From positions 867,501 to 931,500 of the forward strand of contig NZ_CP016464.1 in NCBI RefSeq assembly GCF_001713455.1: a stretch of 64,000 bases of DNA, written 5' to 3'. The notes beneath the pieces are model-generated. The model worked only from the letters and a program-made list of their open reading frames with translations, was not told the DNA's origin and did no database searches. Both the position numbers and the translations under genes were made by a program. Positions 25,840 through 33,980 of the stretch are shown piece after piece; position 1 is the stretch's first letter, and every line of letters starts with the position of its first letter. This DNA is from Bosea sp. RAC05 (GTDB taxonomy: Bacteria > Pseudomonadota > Alphaproteobacteria > Rhizobiales > Beijerinckiaceae).

Positions 25840-26499
25840 CTAAAGCCGCGCCTTGCGGGCCGCGATGAAGATCCTGAAGTCCTTTGGGCCTGAGCCATGC
25901 CGGGCCTTGTCGGTGATCGAAAAACCGCGGTCGGCCACCTCGCTCGCCAGATCGTCTGCGGTGAAGAACGACAGATAGGGCGCCTTGCCGATGAGCCGCA
26001 TCAGCGGAATCGCGAACCGAATGACGGCGTTCATCTCGGACAGGCAGGGCGTCTTGGTGATGAACAGGCCGCCTGGCCTGAGAACGCGGCCGACGGATTG
26101 AAACAGGGTGGGCCGGTCCTGGATCAGGTGCAGGAGATTGAAGGCCAGCACCGCGTCGAACTGCTGGTCAGGCCACGGTTCGCATCGTTCGTCCGTGACC
26201 ATGAACGTTGCGTTGGTGCACCCCGCCGCGGCTTGGCGCGCCTGGGCAAGGGTAATCATCTCGCGCGAGATGTCCGTGGCGGTGATATGGCCGACATCAG
26301 GCGCGAGCTTCAAGGCGGTGCTGCCGGTGCCGCAACCGATCTCGAGCACGGTCGCCGAGCGATCGAGCAGCTCCCGCGTCCGGGCGAGGGTGCGCTCGTA
26401 GCCCGGCAGGTCCTTGATCCGGCTTTTCGCATAGCTGGGGGCGGCGCGGTTCCAGAAGGCCGCCTCTCTGATCGCATGGCTGTCGGCAGTGGTCGGCAC
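25840..26499 (-). CDS. class I SAM-dependent methyltransferase
   Basis: A 219-aa methyltransferase of the Methyltransf_11/25 type. Motif I is VLEIGCGTGSTALKLA (about residues 51-66), the acidic end of beta 2 is in ITATDIS, motif II is FDAVLAFNLLHLI and motif III is RVLRPGGLFITKTP. The C-terminal SFFTADDLASEVADRGF suits small-molecule or ubiquinone-like methylation, but the acceptor is unknown. It is divergent from a LysR gene 84 bp away, which likely regulates it. Confidence 0.88.
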   Translation of the reverse strand: MPTTADSHAIREAAFWNRAAPSYAKSRIKDLPGYERTLARTRELLDRSATVLEIGCGTGSTALKLAPDVGHITATDISREMITLAQARQAAAGCTNATFMVTDERCEPWPDQQFDAVLAFNLLHLIQDRPTLFQSVGRVLRPGGLFITKTPCLSEMNAVIRFAIPLMRLIGKAPYLSFFTADDLASEVADRGFSITDKARHGSGPKDFRIFIAARKARL

Positions 26500-26583
26500 G
26501 GTTTGCTCCCTCGACGCCCCGCATTAGCACGCGTCGCGATATGTGAATTTGACTTGTTTTGAAGATCGCATATTCGAAAACGC

Positions 26584-27516
26584 ATGAACGTCGTCGACTG
26601 GAATATGGTTCGGGCATTCCGCGCCACGGCCGAGGCCGGGTCGCTCTCGGCGGCGTCGCGCCAGCTGGGTTTGAGCCAGCCGACCCTGTCGCGGCAGGTC
26701 GCGGCCCTCGAGGAGCAACTGGCCGTGACCCTGTTCGAGCGGGTTGGCAAGCGGCTCGTCCTGACGGCTGGCGGGGCCGGCATGCTGGAGCATGCCCGTC
26801 AGATGGCCGCTGCCGCCGACGCGCTCGCGCTCACGGCTGCGGGACAATCGTCTGATGTTGCGGGCCGCGTCAGCCTGTCGGTTACCGATGCGATCGCGAC
26901 GCATGTCATGCCGGACATCGTCGCGCGCCTGCGCGAGGAGGTCCCTCAGATCACCATCGTCGTGACGGCGACCGATGCGCTCAGCGATCTCCGGCGACGG
27001 GAGGCCGACATCGCCATTCGCCATGTGCGCCCGACGGAACCCGAACTGATCGGCCGTCTCATCGGCGAGCTGACCGCCCATCTCTATGCGTCCGAGAGCT
27101 GGGTCGCCCGTCATGGCGTGCCGCAGTCCGTGGCGGACCTCAGGGGGGCGACCCTGCTGGCGTTCGATCCGGTCGAGCGCTTCGTTGCCCATATGGAGAT
27201 GCTGGGGCTGACATTCGGACTGGAGCAGTGCCGGGTCGTCTCCAACAGTGCGCTGGCGCTATGGGAGATGACGCGCCGGGGGCTCGGGGTCGGCGTGGTC
27301 CTCGATGTCGCGGCCGCGCGCACGCCTGGGCTGGTGGCGCTTCTGCCGGACATCCGGAGAACGCCCGTGCCGATCTGGCTGGTGACGCATCGCGAGGTGC
27401 AGACCAGCCGTCGCATCCGCCTGGTCTACGATATCCTCGCCGAGGAGCTGCGCCGGCTGGTCGTGGTGGGGGCGGCGCTGAGCGAGGCGCCGGGAGTCGC
27501 AGGCAAGCCCGCCTGA
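26584..27516 (+). CDS. LysR family transcriptional regulator
   Basis: A 310-aa LysR regulator. The helix-turn-helix is at residues 5-60 (WNMVRAFRATAEAGSLSAAS then LGLSQPTLSRQVAALEEQL). The effector domain follows, starting VAGRVSLSVTDAIATHVMPD. It is divergent from the methyltransferase gene. The 84-bp gap is AT-rich and contains ATATG and CATAT half-sites about 25 bp apart near the LysR start, a possible operator. Probable target: the divergent methyltransferase. Confidence 0.9.
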   Translation: MNVVDWNMVRAFRATAEAGSLSAASRQLGLSQPTLSRQVAALEEQLAVTLFERVGKRLVLTAGGAGMLEHARQMAAAADALALTAAGQSSDVAGRVSLSVTDAIATHVMPDIVARLREEVPQITIVVTATDALSDLRRREADIAIRHVRPTEPELIGRLIGELTAHLYASESWVARHGVPQSVADLRGATLLAFDPVERFVAHMEMLGLTFGLEQCRVVSNSALALWEMTRRGLGVGVVLDVAAARTPGLVALLPDIRRTPVPIWLVTHREVQTSRRIRLVYDILAEELRRLVVVGAALSEAPGVAGKPA

Positions 27517-27810
27517 GGGATCCGGGACGCGTTGAGCTGGAGCTGGACCACGCTCGCAGACGTTCCGCGGAGACATTCCGTGCCCCTGAGGGGGCCCATA
27601 CAGCGTTTCCGCACGTTCTGGACAATACGCGCGGGAGGCGGCGTCGAGTGGTCGCCATGTATTCCCGGCTGTAATGCCAAGCTGTCTCCCAGACGGCCAC
27701 CGATGCGCGTGGCACGTGTAGCCCAGCGACGTCTGTCGCATGACGCTGCGTAAAGCTTGTTAACGCTCATGCTGTAACCGGTTGCTTGCTATTCCGGGAG
27801 GATACGAAAA
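27517..27810. other. upstream region of the chemoreceptor gene
   Basis: About 290 bp with no gene. The last 60 bp before the GTG are AT-richer and presumably hold the promoter; I do not see a clear sigma-28-type box. Confidence 0.3.
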
Positions 27811-30003
27811 GTGCCGAAATTCCAGTCTTTGGGCGCCAAGGCGGCAGGCCTGGTCGTCGCGTTGTGCGTGGCGTGCTGCGCCGTGCTTCTGGTGCTGTCG
27901 CATTTCGCGCTGAGGGCTGATGCCGATCTCGACATGTCGAAGGACGCCCTGGCGGCCCGCGGTCGCGCCGAGGACGTGCTGGCCAAGATCGGCCATCGGG
28001 TCGAAACCTATGCCTCGATCTACGCCACGCATCCCGAGGTCGTGGCGGCCGTGCAGAGCGGCGACAAGGCCAGGCTGCGCGAGACCTTCGTACGTCTCTT
28101 CGGCCAGATCAAGCAGCTCGACCCCGTCATCGGCACGCTGGAAGTTACCGACGCGAAGGGCGTCGTCATCATGCGCGGCCACAACCCCAACAGTGCCGGC
28201 GACGACAAGAGCAAGGACCCGTTGGTCAGCCGCGCGATCGGGGGCCAGTCGGCCAGCGGCCTTGCGGTTTCCGCCTCGTCGGGAGAAGTGGCCACCGAAT
28301 CGGTCCAGCCGATCAATCTCGGCGGGCAGCGCCTTGGCACGCTGAAACTCGGCTCGCGCTTCAGGGCCGACACGGCCGCCGAGATCAAGCGGCTGACCGG
28401 TGCCGAGGCCATTATGATCTACAAGGGCAAGGTCAATGCCGCGACGCTGCCGGACATGACATCCTTCGCCATCCCCGACGGGGCCCTGGCGGCGGACGCC
28501 ACCGCCACGATGAACCTGAGCGGGCGCGCATTCGAGGTGTCGGGCCTGTCGCTTCCCATCGCGGGCGCCGACCCCCTCACCGTCGTGACCCTGTCCGATC
28601 GCGGGCCGCGGCGTGCGGCCCTGGTCGCCTTCGAGCTCAGCCTCGCCGGCAAGGCGCTGCTCCTGCTGCTGGTTCTGGTGCCGCTAGTCGCGCTGATCTC
28701 GCGCCGCAGCGTCCGCTCGATCGAGCAGCTGACCGGCGTGATGAAAGCCCTGACCGCGGGCCGTCTCGATGTCGCCGTGCCGCATCAGGACCGCAAGGAC
28801 GAGATCGGGGCGATGGCGGTGGCGATCGGGGTGTTCAGGGAGAACGCCGATCGCGTTCGCGCCCTGGAGGCCGATGAAAGGCTCACCGCGGCGGAACGCA
28901 GTGCGCGGGCCGAGGCGATGGCCCAGGTCGTCGCCCAGGTCGGTGCCGTCGTCGAGCGCGCCGCGAGGGGGGATTTCAGCGGCCGCGTCGCGGCCGGCGC
29001 GGTCGGGCCCGATCTGCAGACGCTCGTCGAGAGCGTCAACCTGATCAACCAGGTGATCGACCGGGCGACGGACGAGTTCGCGACCGTGCTGGACGCGGTC
29101 GCCGAGGGCGATCTCACGCAGGAGGTCGAGACGGCCTATGAAGGCCGGCTGGGCGACCTGCAGCGCGCGATCAACGGCACCGTCCACAAGCTGGGCGCGA
29201 CCGTCGCCACGATCCAGGCGACGGCGGCACAGATCGGCCTGTCGGCCCGTGAGATCACCACCGGTGCCAACGACCTGTCGCAGCGCACCGAACAGCAGGC
29301 CGCTTCGCTGGAGGAGACGGCCGCGACGACCGAGCAGCTCGCAGCCTCGGTCAAGCACAGCGCGACGGCCTCGCGTCGCAGCGTGGCGCTGGCGGAGCAG
29401 ACGACGTCGATCGCAGGGCAGGGCGGCGCTATCGTCGCCGACGCGGTCGACGCCATGGCGCGCATCGAGCAGTCGAGCGGCAAGATCGCCGAGATCACCA
29501 CGGTCATCGACGGCATCGCCTTCCAGACCAATCTGCTGGCCCTGAATGCGGCCGTCGAGGCGGCGCGGGCGGGCGAGGCTGGCAAGGGCTTCGCCGTCGT
29601 GGCCTCGGAGGTCCGCACGCTGGCACAGCGCTCGGGCGAGGCGGCGCGCGACATCAAGCTGCTGATCGCCAGCTCGGGCGCGGAGGTCACGCAAGGGGTG
29701 GCGCTGGTGCGCTCCACCGGCGAGGTGCTGACCAACATCGTCGCCTCGGCGGGCGACCTCTCGGGGCAGATCACCCAGATCGCCGCCGCCAGCGGCGAGC
29801 AGTCGATCGGCATCGACGCCATGGCGCAGGTCGTGGCGCAGATGGACGAGATGACCCAGCAGAACGCGTCCCTGTCGGAGCAGAGCGCCGCGTCGGCGAT
29901 ATCCCTGTCCGAGCAGATCGACCGGCTGAACCAGATGGTGGACGGCTTCCGGACGCGCGATCGCGCGGCGGCGCGGCCGACTCCGTTTCGGGCCGCCGCC
30001 TGA
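27811..30003 (+). CDS. methyl-accepting chemotaxis protein
   Basis: A 730-aa chemoreceptor starting at GTG 27811 with GGGAGGA eight nt upstream. Transmembrane helix 1 is at about residues 12-32. A periplasmic single-Cache-like domain spans about 40-265 ([20 protein letters not shown] and [20 protein letters not shown] are typical). Transmembrane helix 2 is at about 270-296, HAMP at about 298-350 ([13 protein letters not shown]), and a second HAMP-like repeat at about 375-450. The signalling domain has the hairpin tip [20 protein letters not shown] near 565-585. No C-terminal CheR/CheB pentapeptide is seen. Ligand unknown; Cache domains usually sense small organic acids or amino acids. No che genes are nearby. 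Confidence 0.95.
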   Translation: MPKFQSLGAKAAGLVVALCVACCAVLLVLSHFALRADADLDMSKDALAARGRAEDVLAKIGHRVETYASIYATHPEVVAAVQSGDKARLRETFVRLFGQIKQLDPVIGTLEVTDAKGVVIMRGHNPNSAGDDKSKDPLVSRAIGGQSASGLAVSASSGEVATESVQPINLGGQRLGTLKLGSRFRADTAAEIKRLTGAEAIMIYKGKVNAATLPDMTSFAIPDGALAADATATMNLSGRAFEVSGLSLPIAGADPLTVVTLSDRGPRRAALVAFELSLAGKALLLLLVLVPLVALISRRSVRSIEQLTGVMKALTAGRLDVAVPHQDRKDEIGAMAVAIGVFRENADRVRALEADERLTAAERSARAEAMAQVVAQVGAVVERAARGDFSGRVAAGAVGPDLQTLVESVNLINQVIDRATDEFATVLDAVAEGDLTQEVETAYEGRLGDLQRAINGTVHKLGATVATIQATAAQIGLSAREITTGANDLSQRTEQQAASLEETAATTEQLAASVKHSATASRRSVALAEQTTSIAGQGGAIVADAVDAMARIEQSSGKIAEITTVIDGIAFQTNLLALNAAVEAARAGEAGKGFAVVASEVRTLAQRSGEAARDIKLLIASSGAEVTQGVALVRSTGEVLTNIVASAGDLSGQITQIAAASGEQSIGIDAMAQVVAQMDEMTQQNASLSEQSAASAISLSEQIDRLNQMVDGFRTRDRAAARPTPFRAAA

Positions 30004-30019
30004 GGGCGAAGGGCGGCGC

Positions 30020-30345
30020 GGCGGCGGCCTCACCGCCCCGCCGCGGCGCACGCCAGGCTGAGCGCCAGCAGGCGGGCGAGCGCCTCGTCGGCGATGTCCG
30101 CCGGCCGGCCCATGAAAAGGCTGCGAGCGCGCGATCGAGTTCTTCGTGCAGCGCTGCCTGCCGGCCGCTGCTGGTTTAGAGATTGGTCGGCGTTCGTTCC
30201 CTGATCTTGACCGCGGCCTCCGCATTCTTCGGCAGCATGCGGTCGGGGTCGCGGAGCGGCTCCTCGCCCGGCGCGGCGGTGGCACGATCTCGACCAGATC
30301 GGGCGGGTAGAGCCAGGCCTGGCGCTTCTCGTCGAGTGCCTTGGC
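30020..30345 (-). pseudogene. remnant of a DNA methyltransferase C-terminus
   Basis: Read leftward from about 30345: KALDEKRQAWLYPPDLVEIV, then in another frame DPDRMLPKNAEAAVKIRERT followed by PTNL and a stop, then ALHEELDRALAAF, and finally GRPADIADEALARLLALSLA. In order, these match the C-terminal part of large class I DNA methyltransferases (typical 'NPPDLVEI..', 'RTLTNLYN', 'LD.AVAAAYGWPADLSDEEAL..LLALN'). At least two frameshifts and the loss of everything upstream show it is dead. Confidence 0.7.
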
Positions 30346-30374
30346 GTCGTCGCGATGACGATGGCTGGGCGTCA

Positions 30375-30400
30375 GCGCGGGGCAACGTGGGAACTGCGAT
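30375..30400 (-). repeat. possible fourth fragment of the tRNA-Arg upstream flank
   Basis: GCGCGGGGCAACG-GGGAA-TGCGA matches 6685-6709 with about three differences, covering only the -35 side of the tRNA promoter. It is short, so it is tentative. Confidence 0.35.
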
Positions 30401-30549
30401 ATAGCGAGGTCTCTACAGGCAGTAGAGCTGGCTCGGCGGGTCTGAACAGTTTGGGGGCCGATTTCTGCACGAACGCAGCTGGTCGCTCGTATGCAGCGTC
30501 TTCACATGAAGCACGGGACCTGCGAACTCCGACTTCGCTTCGGTCTCAG

Positions 30550-30700
30550 AGAAGCCGGCCGCCCTTCAAGAAGCTGCCTTCGCCACGGCGTGATCTGGTT
30601 GGGGGGACGTCGAACTGCTGAGCTCGGGCGGCTAGCGTCTTCTCGCCATTGGTCGGCGCCCGCGCGATCGTCGCCTTGAAAGCCGGGCTGTGGTTCCGGC
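30550..30700 (-). mobile_element. IS3-family transposase OrfA remnant
   Basis: Read leftward: RNHSPAFKATIARAPTNGEK, then LAARAQQFDV, then after a one-base frameshift PNQITPWRRQLLEG. This is the helix-turn-helix region of IS3-group OrfA ('R..S..FK..VALAALKGEKTL.ELA..F.VHPNQI..WK.QLLE'). It is about 50 codons long, frameshifted and without ends. It lies 0.5 kb before the repeat gene copy B. Confidence 0.8.
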
Positions 30701-30777
30701 AAACGCGTCCCGTCATATCCGCTTCTGTTCACGACAGTCGTGCCGCGCTCAGGCCGAGATTCCACCTGCGCCGGCTG

Positions 30778-30900
30778 TCAAGATTTCCCGAGCCAGCTCT
30801 GGATCGCGCTCATCACATGGCTCCAGTCCGTGCCCTTGCCGATCGCGAGCCCAGTGAGCACGCCGAGCCCCACGAGCGTCAGAATCTTGAAGGTTCTCAT
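30778..30900 (-). CDS. 40-residue membrane peptide (candidate small protein)
   Basis: ATG 30900 to TGA 30778 encodes MRTFKILTLVGLGVLTGLAI, then GKGTDWSHVMSAIQSWLGKS: one hydrophobic helix plus a short amphipathic tail. Its first 20 residues resemble those of the SOUL-domain protein at 33532 (MWTFKMLALTGLGLVVGLAA), so it may be a shrunken paralogue or an independent small protein. SD weak (GGACC 6 nt upstream). Too short for confident calling. Confidence 0.4.
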   Translation of the reverse strand: MRTFKILTLVGLGVLTGLAIGKGTDWSHVMSAIQSWLGKS

Positions 30901-31132
30901 GAGTCAGGTCCATCTCGGTGTGAAGGCGTTACGTCCAGGCTTGTGCCCGCCTGCCCCTCGCGGAGTCAGCTCTCAGGCCTGGTCCTACGGGGCGCAGCTT
31001 GCCCTATCCACCGACGCCTTCGCACAGCGACGACTGATCGTCGATCATGAGAAGACCCGGGCTCTCGATGGATCGACGCCGTGGCCCGACACCATACACG
31101 TAGCACCGCTCTGAAGCGCCAGGCGCGCCGGC

Positions 31133-31150
31133 CTGTTCCCACTGGAACAG
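31133..31150. promoter_or_regulatory. conserved dyad CTGTTCC-N4-GGAACAG upstream of repeat gene copy B
   Basis: Same arms and same distance to the gene (73 bp) as the dyad before copy A; centre is CACT. The region from here to the gene is almost identical in both copies and includes CTCTAGGGTCAATTCATCGG. Confidence 0.5.
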
Positions 31151-31222
31151 CGCACCGATGCGCCCACCTCTAGGGTCAATTCATCGGCGAACGGATCGCC
31201 GCCCCGCCAGAGGATGAGCGTC

Positions 31223-31621
31223 ATGACCCAGAGCTTCACCAAGGTTTGCAGCAAGACCGTCGCCGCCGCCCTGACCGTCGCCCTGATCAGCGGTTCCTTC
31301 GTCTCCGGCGCCTCGGCCTCCGACCGCGGCTTCGAGGTGAAGCCGGTCAAGCAGCACAGCCGCAAGACGGCCGTCGCCGGGGCCCTGCTCGGCCTCACCG
31401 GCGCCCTCATCGGCGCGGCGATCGTCAGCAACCAGGCCCGCGCCGCCGAGCCGCGCTACCGCAGCTACGAGGATCGCGACCTGCGGGAGGCCGGCTACGG
31501 CCACCAGCGCCCGGTGCGCTTCGTCGAGGCCGAGGAAGACTGCTTCGAGAAGCCGATCAAGCGCTTCGATCGCTACTCCGGCGAGACCATCGTCGTCGGC
31601 TACAAGACCATCTGCCGCTGA
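31223..31621 (+). CDS. small secreted glycine-zipper-like protein, copy B
   Basis: A 132-aa protein, identical to copy A (20902) through the signal peptide and zipper region. It differs in the centre, where it reads YEDRDLREAGYG as in the truncated 14.8-kb copy. ATG 31223 is chosen as for copy A. Two cysteines in the C-terminal third are kept. The downstream flank and terminator are unrelated to those of copy A, so homology stops at the stop codon on that side. Function unknown; presumably exported. Confidence 0.75.
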   Translation: MTQSFTKVCSKTVAAALTVALISGSFVSGASASDRGFEVKPVKQHSRKTAVAGALLGLTGALIGAAIVSNQARAAEPRYRSYEDRDLREAGYGHQRPVRFVEAEEDCFEKPIKRFDRYSGETIVVGYKTICR

Positions 31622-31648
31622 ACGCTCGCTCTGACGGCGCGATCCGCC

Positions 31649-31670
31649 CCCCGGCTCCGGCCGGGGTTTC
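31649..31670 (+). terminator. hairpin terminator of repeat gene copy B
   Basis: CCCCGGC and GCCGGGG with a 4-nt loop, followed by TTTC, 27 bp after the stop. Not the hairpin used by copy A. Confidence 0.6.
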
Positions 31671-31927
31671 GCGTTTAGCCCGAGGCGGCTTTGCGCAACG
31701 ATGCTGTGGGCCTGTTGGGAAACAACGCAGCGCCCGGATCGATGACGAAGAGGACTGGGCTGGTGAGGGCGCGCGCCCGTGCCGGATCGCCGCGATGACG
31801 ACCGTTGTCAGACCGTGCCTCTCCATGGGGCGCCGGGCGCGCTGCTGGGCACTGCGACGCGACGCAGGGCTGATGGCGATCCCGAACAGGGCGCGTGACG
31901 CGGCGCCTCTCCGGCGCGCAGCCGGCC
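31671..31927. other. intergenic stretch without recognisable gene
   Basis: About 260 bp between the terminator and the convergent lipoprotein gene. Nothing identified. Confidence 0.35.
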
Positions 31928-32065
31928 TCACTGGCATTCGGTCACCTCGCCACCCGTGACGCGATGCGTCTGGCAGCGCGCCGTCTCGCGGCCGCAGGAG
32001 GCCGCCAGGGTCGCCAGCACCAGTGCGACGCCGATCGTGACGCGCCATCTCGGCCGTGAGCTCAT
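31928..32065 (-). CDS. small lipoprotein
   Basis: A 45-aa protein with a lipoprotein signal: MSSRPRWRVTIGVALVLATL followed by the lipobox LAASC, so Cys 26 would be lipidated. The mature peptide is about 20 residues (CGRETARCQTHRVTGGEVTE, then CQ), rich in cysteine. ATG 32065 has GAGAG upstream. It could be an entericidin-like or unknown small envelope lipoprotein. Family not recognised. Confidence 0.55.
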   Translation of the reverse strand: MSSRPRWRVTIGVALVLATLAASCGRETARCQTHRVTGGEVTECQ

Positions 32066-32142
32066 GAGCCGCTCTCGCAGGGGTTCATCGGTGTCGGCCC
32101 GGGTCGATTGCCAAACGATAGCGATCACCGTAGCGATGGTCC

Positions 32143-32373
32143 ATGAAACGCGCTTTGATCGGCATCGGCGGCGCCCTGATCCTGATGACCTTGATCGCGT
32201 GGTATCTGCTCAGCGGCTTCGGCTGCGAGATGAACACGGCCGGCTGCCGGACCGTCAGACTGGATCTGTCGCGCGATGCGCTGCGTCTGTTCCTGCCGCC
32301 TCTGGCGATCGGCCTCGTCCTGGTTGGCCTCGGCCTGCGCAGGAAGCCTCGCCGCCCCGAGCCCGATGCCTAG
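32143..32373 (+). CDS. small two-helix membrane protein
   Basis: A 76-aa protein with two hydrophobic segments (IGIGGALILMTLIAWYLLSG and LFLPPLAIGLVLVGLGL) and a periplasmic loop with two cysteines (GCEMNTAGC). Function unknown. The stop overlaps the start of the next gene by 8 bp (ATGCCTAG), so the two are translationally coupled. Confidence 0.65.
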   Translation: MKRALIGIGGALILMTLIAWYLLSGFGCEMNTAGCRTVRLDLSRDALRLFLPPLAIGLVLVGLGLRRKPRRPEPDA

Positions 32374-32761
32374 GCGCCCGGCGCGAGCCGCGCTGGCCGG
32401 CCTCGTCGGGCTCTGCGCCGCGGGCACGGGGCTGAGCGCCCAGCCGCTGCCGGACAGGATCATCGGCATCTGGGCGCTGGAGCTCTCCGATTGCTCGGCC
32501 GAAGGCGCAGCCGATTTCCGGATCGAGATCACCGCGACGGATGTCGTCTTCGCGGCCTCGCACTGGTCGTCGCCGGACTGGAAACCCCTGAACCAGGGCT
32601 GGCGTGCTCTGGCGCGGGTCGAGGAGGGCGGAGCCGGCCGCCTGAAAGGCCGCCACGCGATCACACTAATGCTCGGCCGAGACGGCCGGCTGACGATCAA
32701 CCGCCAGGGCGAGGCCGACACCGCCTATCATCGCTGCCCCCCGGCGTCCCGGACGCGCTGA
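32366..32761 (+). CDS. secreted protein of unknown function
   Basis: A 131-aa protein starting inside the stop of the small membrane protein gene. Signal peptide MPRRPARAALAGLVGLCAAG, cut after LSA near residue 25. The mature part (IIGIWALELSDCSAEGAADF, WKPLNQGWRALARVEEGG, AITLMLGRDGRLTINRQGEA, YHRCPP) has the spacing of a small beta-barrel, lipocalin-like or META-like domain with one likely disulfide. Family not recognised. Confidence 0.65.
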   Translation: MPRRPARAALAGLVGLCAAGTGLSAQPLPDRIIGIWALELSDCSAEGAADFRIEITATDVVFAASHWSSPDWKPLNQGWRALARVEEGGAGRLKGRHAITLMLGRDGRLTINRQGEADTAYHRCPPASRTR

Positions 32762-32849
32762 CGGCCGGTTGCGCCCTGTCGCCGTTGGCACGACCGGACG
32801 CCATCCCGACCTTGCAGCCGGCGCGATGGGAGCCTGTTGCAGCCCCCCT

Positions 32850-32902
32850 CAGCCCTCATCCTTCGAGACGCCGCTTTCGCGGCTCCTCAGGATGAGGGCT
32901 GG
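32850..32902. repeat. intergenic palindrome CAGCCCTCATCCT...AGGATGAGGGCTG
   Basis: Long inverted repeat between convergent genes: outer arms CAGCCCTCATCCT and AGGATGAGGGCTG, inner GCCGC/GCGGC. It probably acts as a bidirectional terminator, and is of a type dispersed in these genomes. Confidence 0.6.
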
Positions 32903-32917
32903 TGTCCCGCGCTCCCC

Positions 32918-33532
32918 CTATGACCCCGCCACCTCGAACAGCACCTCGTTGCGCCGCAGCGGGCCGGGCGTCCAGGGGTCGTTGTAATAGGCGTAGGTGG
33001 CCGCACCCTGGATCGCGATCCCGGCTTTCGCCAGCCAGGCCCGCAGGGCAGCCTCGTTTTCCGCGATCAGCGCGTCCGTGGCGACGCCAGAGAAGCGGAT
33101 CGCGGCGCGCCGCGCGGCCGGCAGCTGCAGCAGGCGCACATCCTCGCCCGCTGCCTTCGGCAGGGTTTCCAGCGTGTACTTCGACGGCATCACGAAGCGG
33201 ATCAGCCAGCTCTGCCCGGCGGCCTGCGCCGGCGTCTGGATGACGGGTGCGGTCATGCTGACGGTCTCGCCCTCGCGGCTCTTGGCGAAGATGTAGCCGG
33301 CGAGCGGGGAGAAGCCGGCGCGCACCGCCGCCTGCCGGTCGCCGCGCCGCGTCACCTCCGCCACGACCAGCGCGGGATAGTCGCGGATCTCGATGGCGCC
33401 GTCCTGCCTGACCGAGGTGTATTTCGGCTGCTCGACCGTGCTCATCACATAGATCCAGATCCCGATGGCGATCGCCGCGAGCCCGACGACGAGCCCGAGC
33501 CCCGTCAGCGCCAGCATCTTGAACGTCCACAT
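32918..33532 (-). CDS. SOUL-family heme-binding protein
   Basis: A 204-aa protein. It begins with a membrane anchor or signal helix (MWTFKMLALTGLGLVVGLAA) and continues as a SOUL domain: IEIRDYPALVVAEVTRRGDR, FSPLAGYIFAKSREGETVSM with TAPVIQT, then RFVMPSKYTLETLP and AYYNDPWTPGPLRRNEVLF. SOUL/HBP proteins bind heme or other tetrapyrroles; the binding residues are not strictly conserved in the family. ATG 33532 was chosen since upstream in-frame codons are poorly conserved. Single gene facing the palindrome. Confidence 0.88.
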   Translation of the reverse strand: MWTFKMLALTGLGLVVGLAAIAIGIWIYVMSTVEQPKYTSVRQDGAIEIRDYPALVVAEVTRRGDRQAAVRAGFSPLAGYIFAKSREGETVSMTAPVIQTPAQAAGQSWLIRFVMPSKYTLETLPKAAGEDVRLLQLPAARRAAIRFSGVATDALIAENEAALRAWLAKAGIAIQGAATYAYYNDPWTPGPLRRNEVLFEVAGS

Positions 33533-33714
33533 GGCCTGGTCCGCATCGCTGGCCTGGCGCCCGCCGGTCGACGGGGCTCTCATTCGGGCAGCCTAGCATG
33601 GGCGCCGCCCGGCCGGTGCCCGTCATGACGTCGCGTGCGAGCCGGCACGGCCGGGCTTGCCTCTGAGCGGCGGCGCGGACATCCTGCCGGCGACGCGGGC
33701 GGGAGACAGATGCG

Positions 33715-33948
33715 ATGGCGACGAGCGATGCGGACAAGGCCCGGCTGGCGCTGGACGTCTTCGCCCATTTCGAGACCGAGCCCGGCGAGTTGCTGGCCGC
33801 CGGCAACCTGCTCTCGATCGCGGCGATGAACGGCTGGGAGACCACGGCGGTCGTGGCGAGCTACGAGCACGGCCGGGCCCTCGGCTGGTTCGAGGACGGG
33901 CCCAACGGCACCGTCACCATCACGCCGGCGGGCCGCGCGCAGATCTGA
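33715..33948 (+). CDS. small winged-helix-like protein
   Basis: A 77-aa protein with GGGAG ten nt upstream. Predicted helices ADKARLALDVFAHFE, GNLLSIAAMNGWETTAVVAS and YEHGRALGWFE, followed by a hairpin NGTVTITPAGRAQI, look like a small winged-helix fold. DNA binding is possible but unproven. It lies 32 bp before the zinc-peptidase-like gene on the same strand. Confidence 0.6.
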   Translation: MATSDADKARLALDVFAHFETEPGELLAAGNLLSIAAMNGWETTAVVASYEHGRALGWFEDGPNGTVTITPAGRAQI

Positions 33949-33980
33949 GCCGAGTCGGGACCGGCAACAACAGCCAGAGC

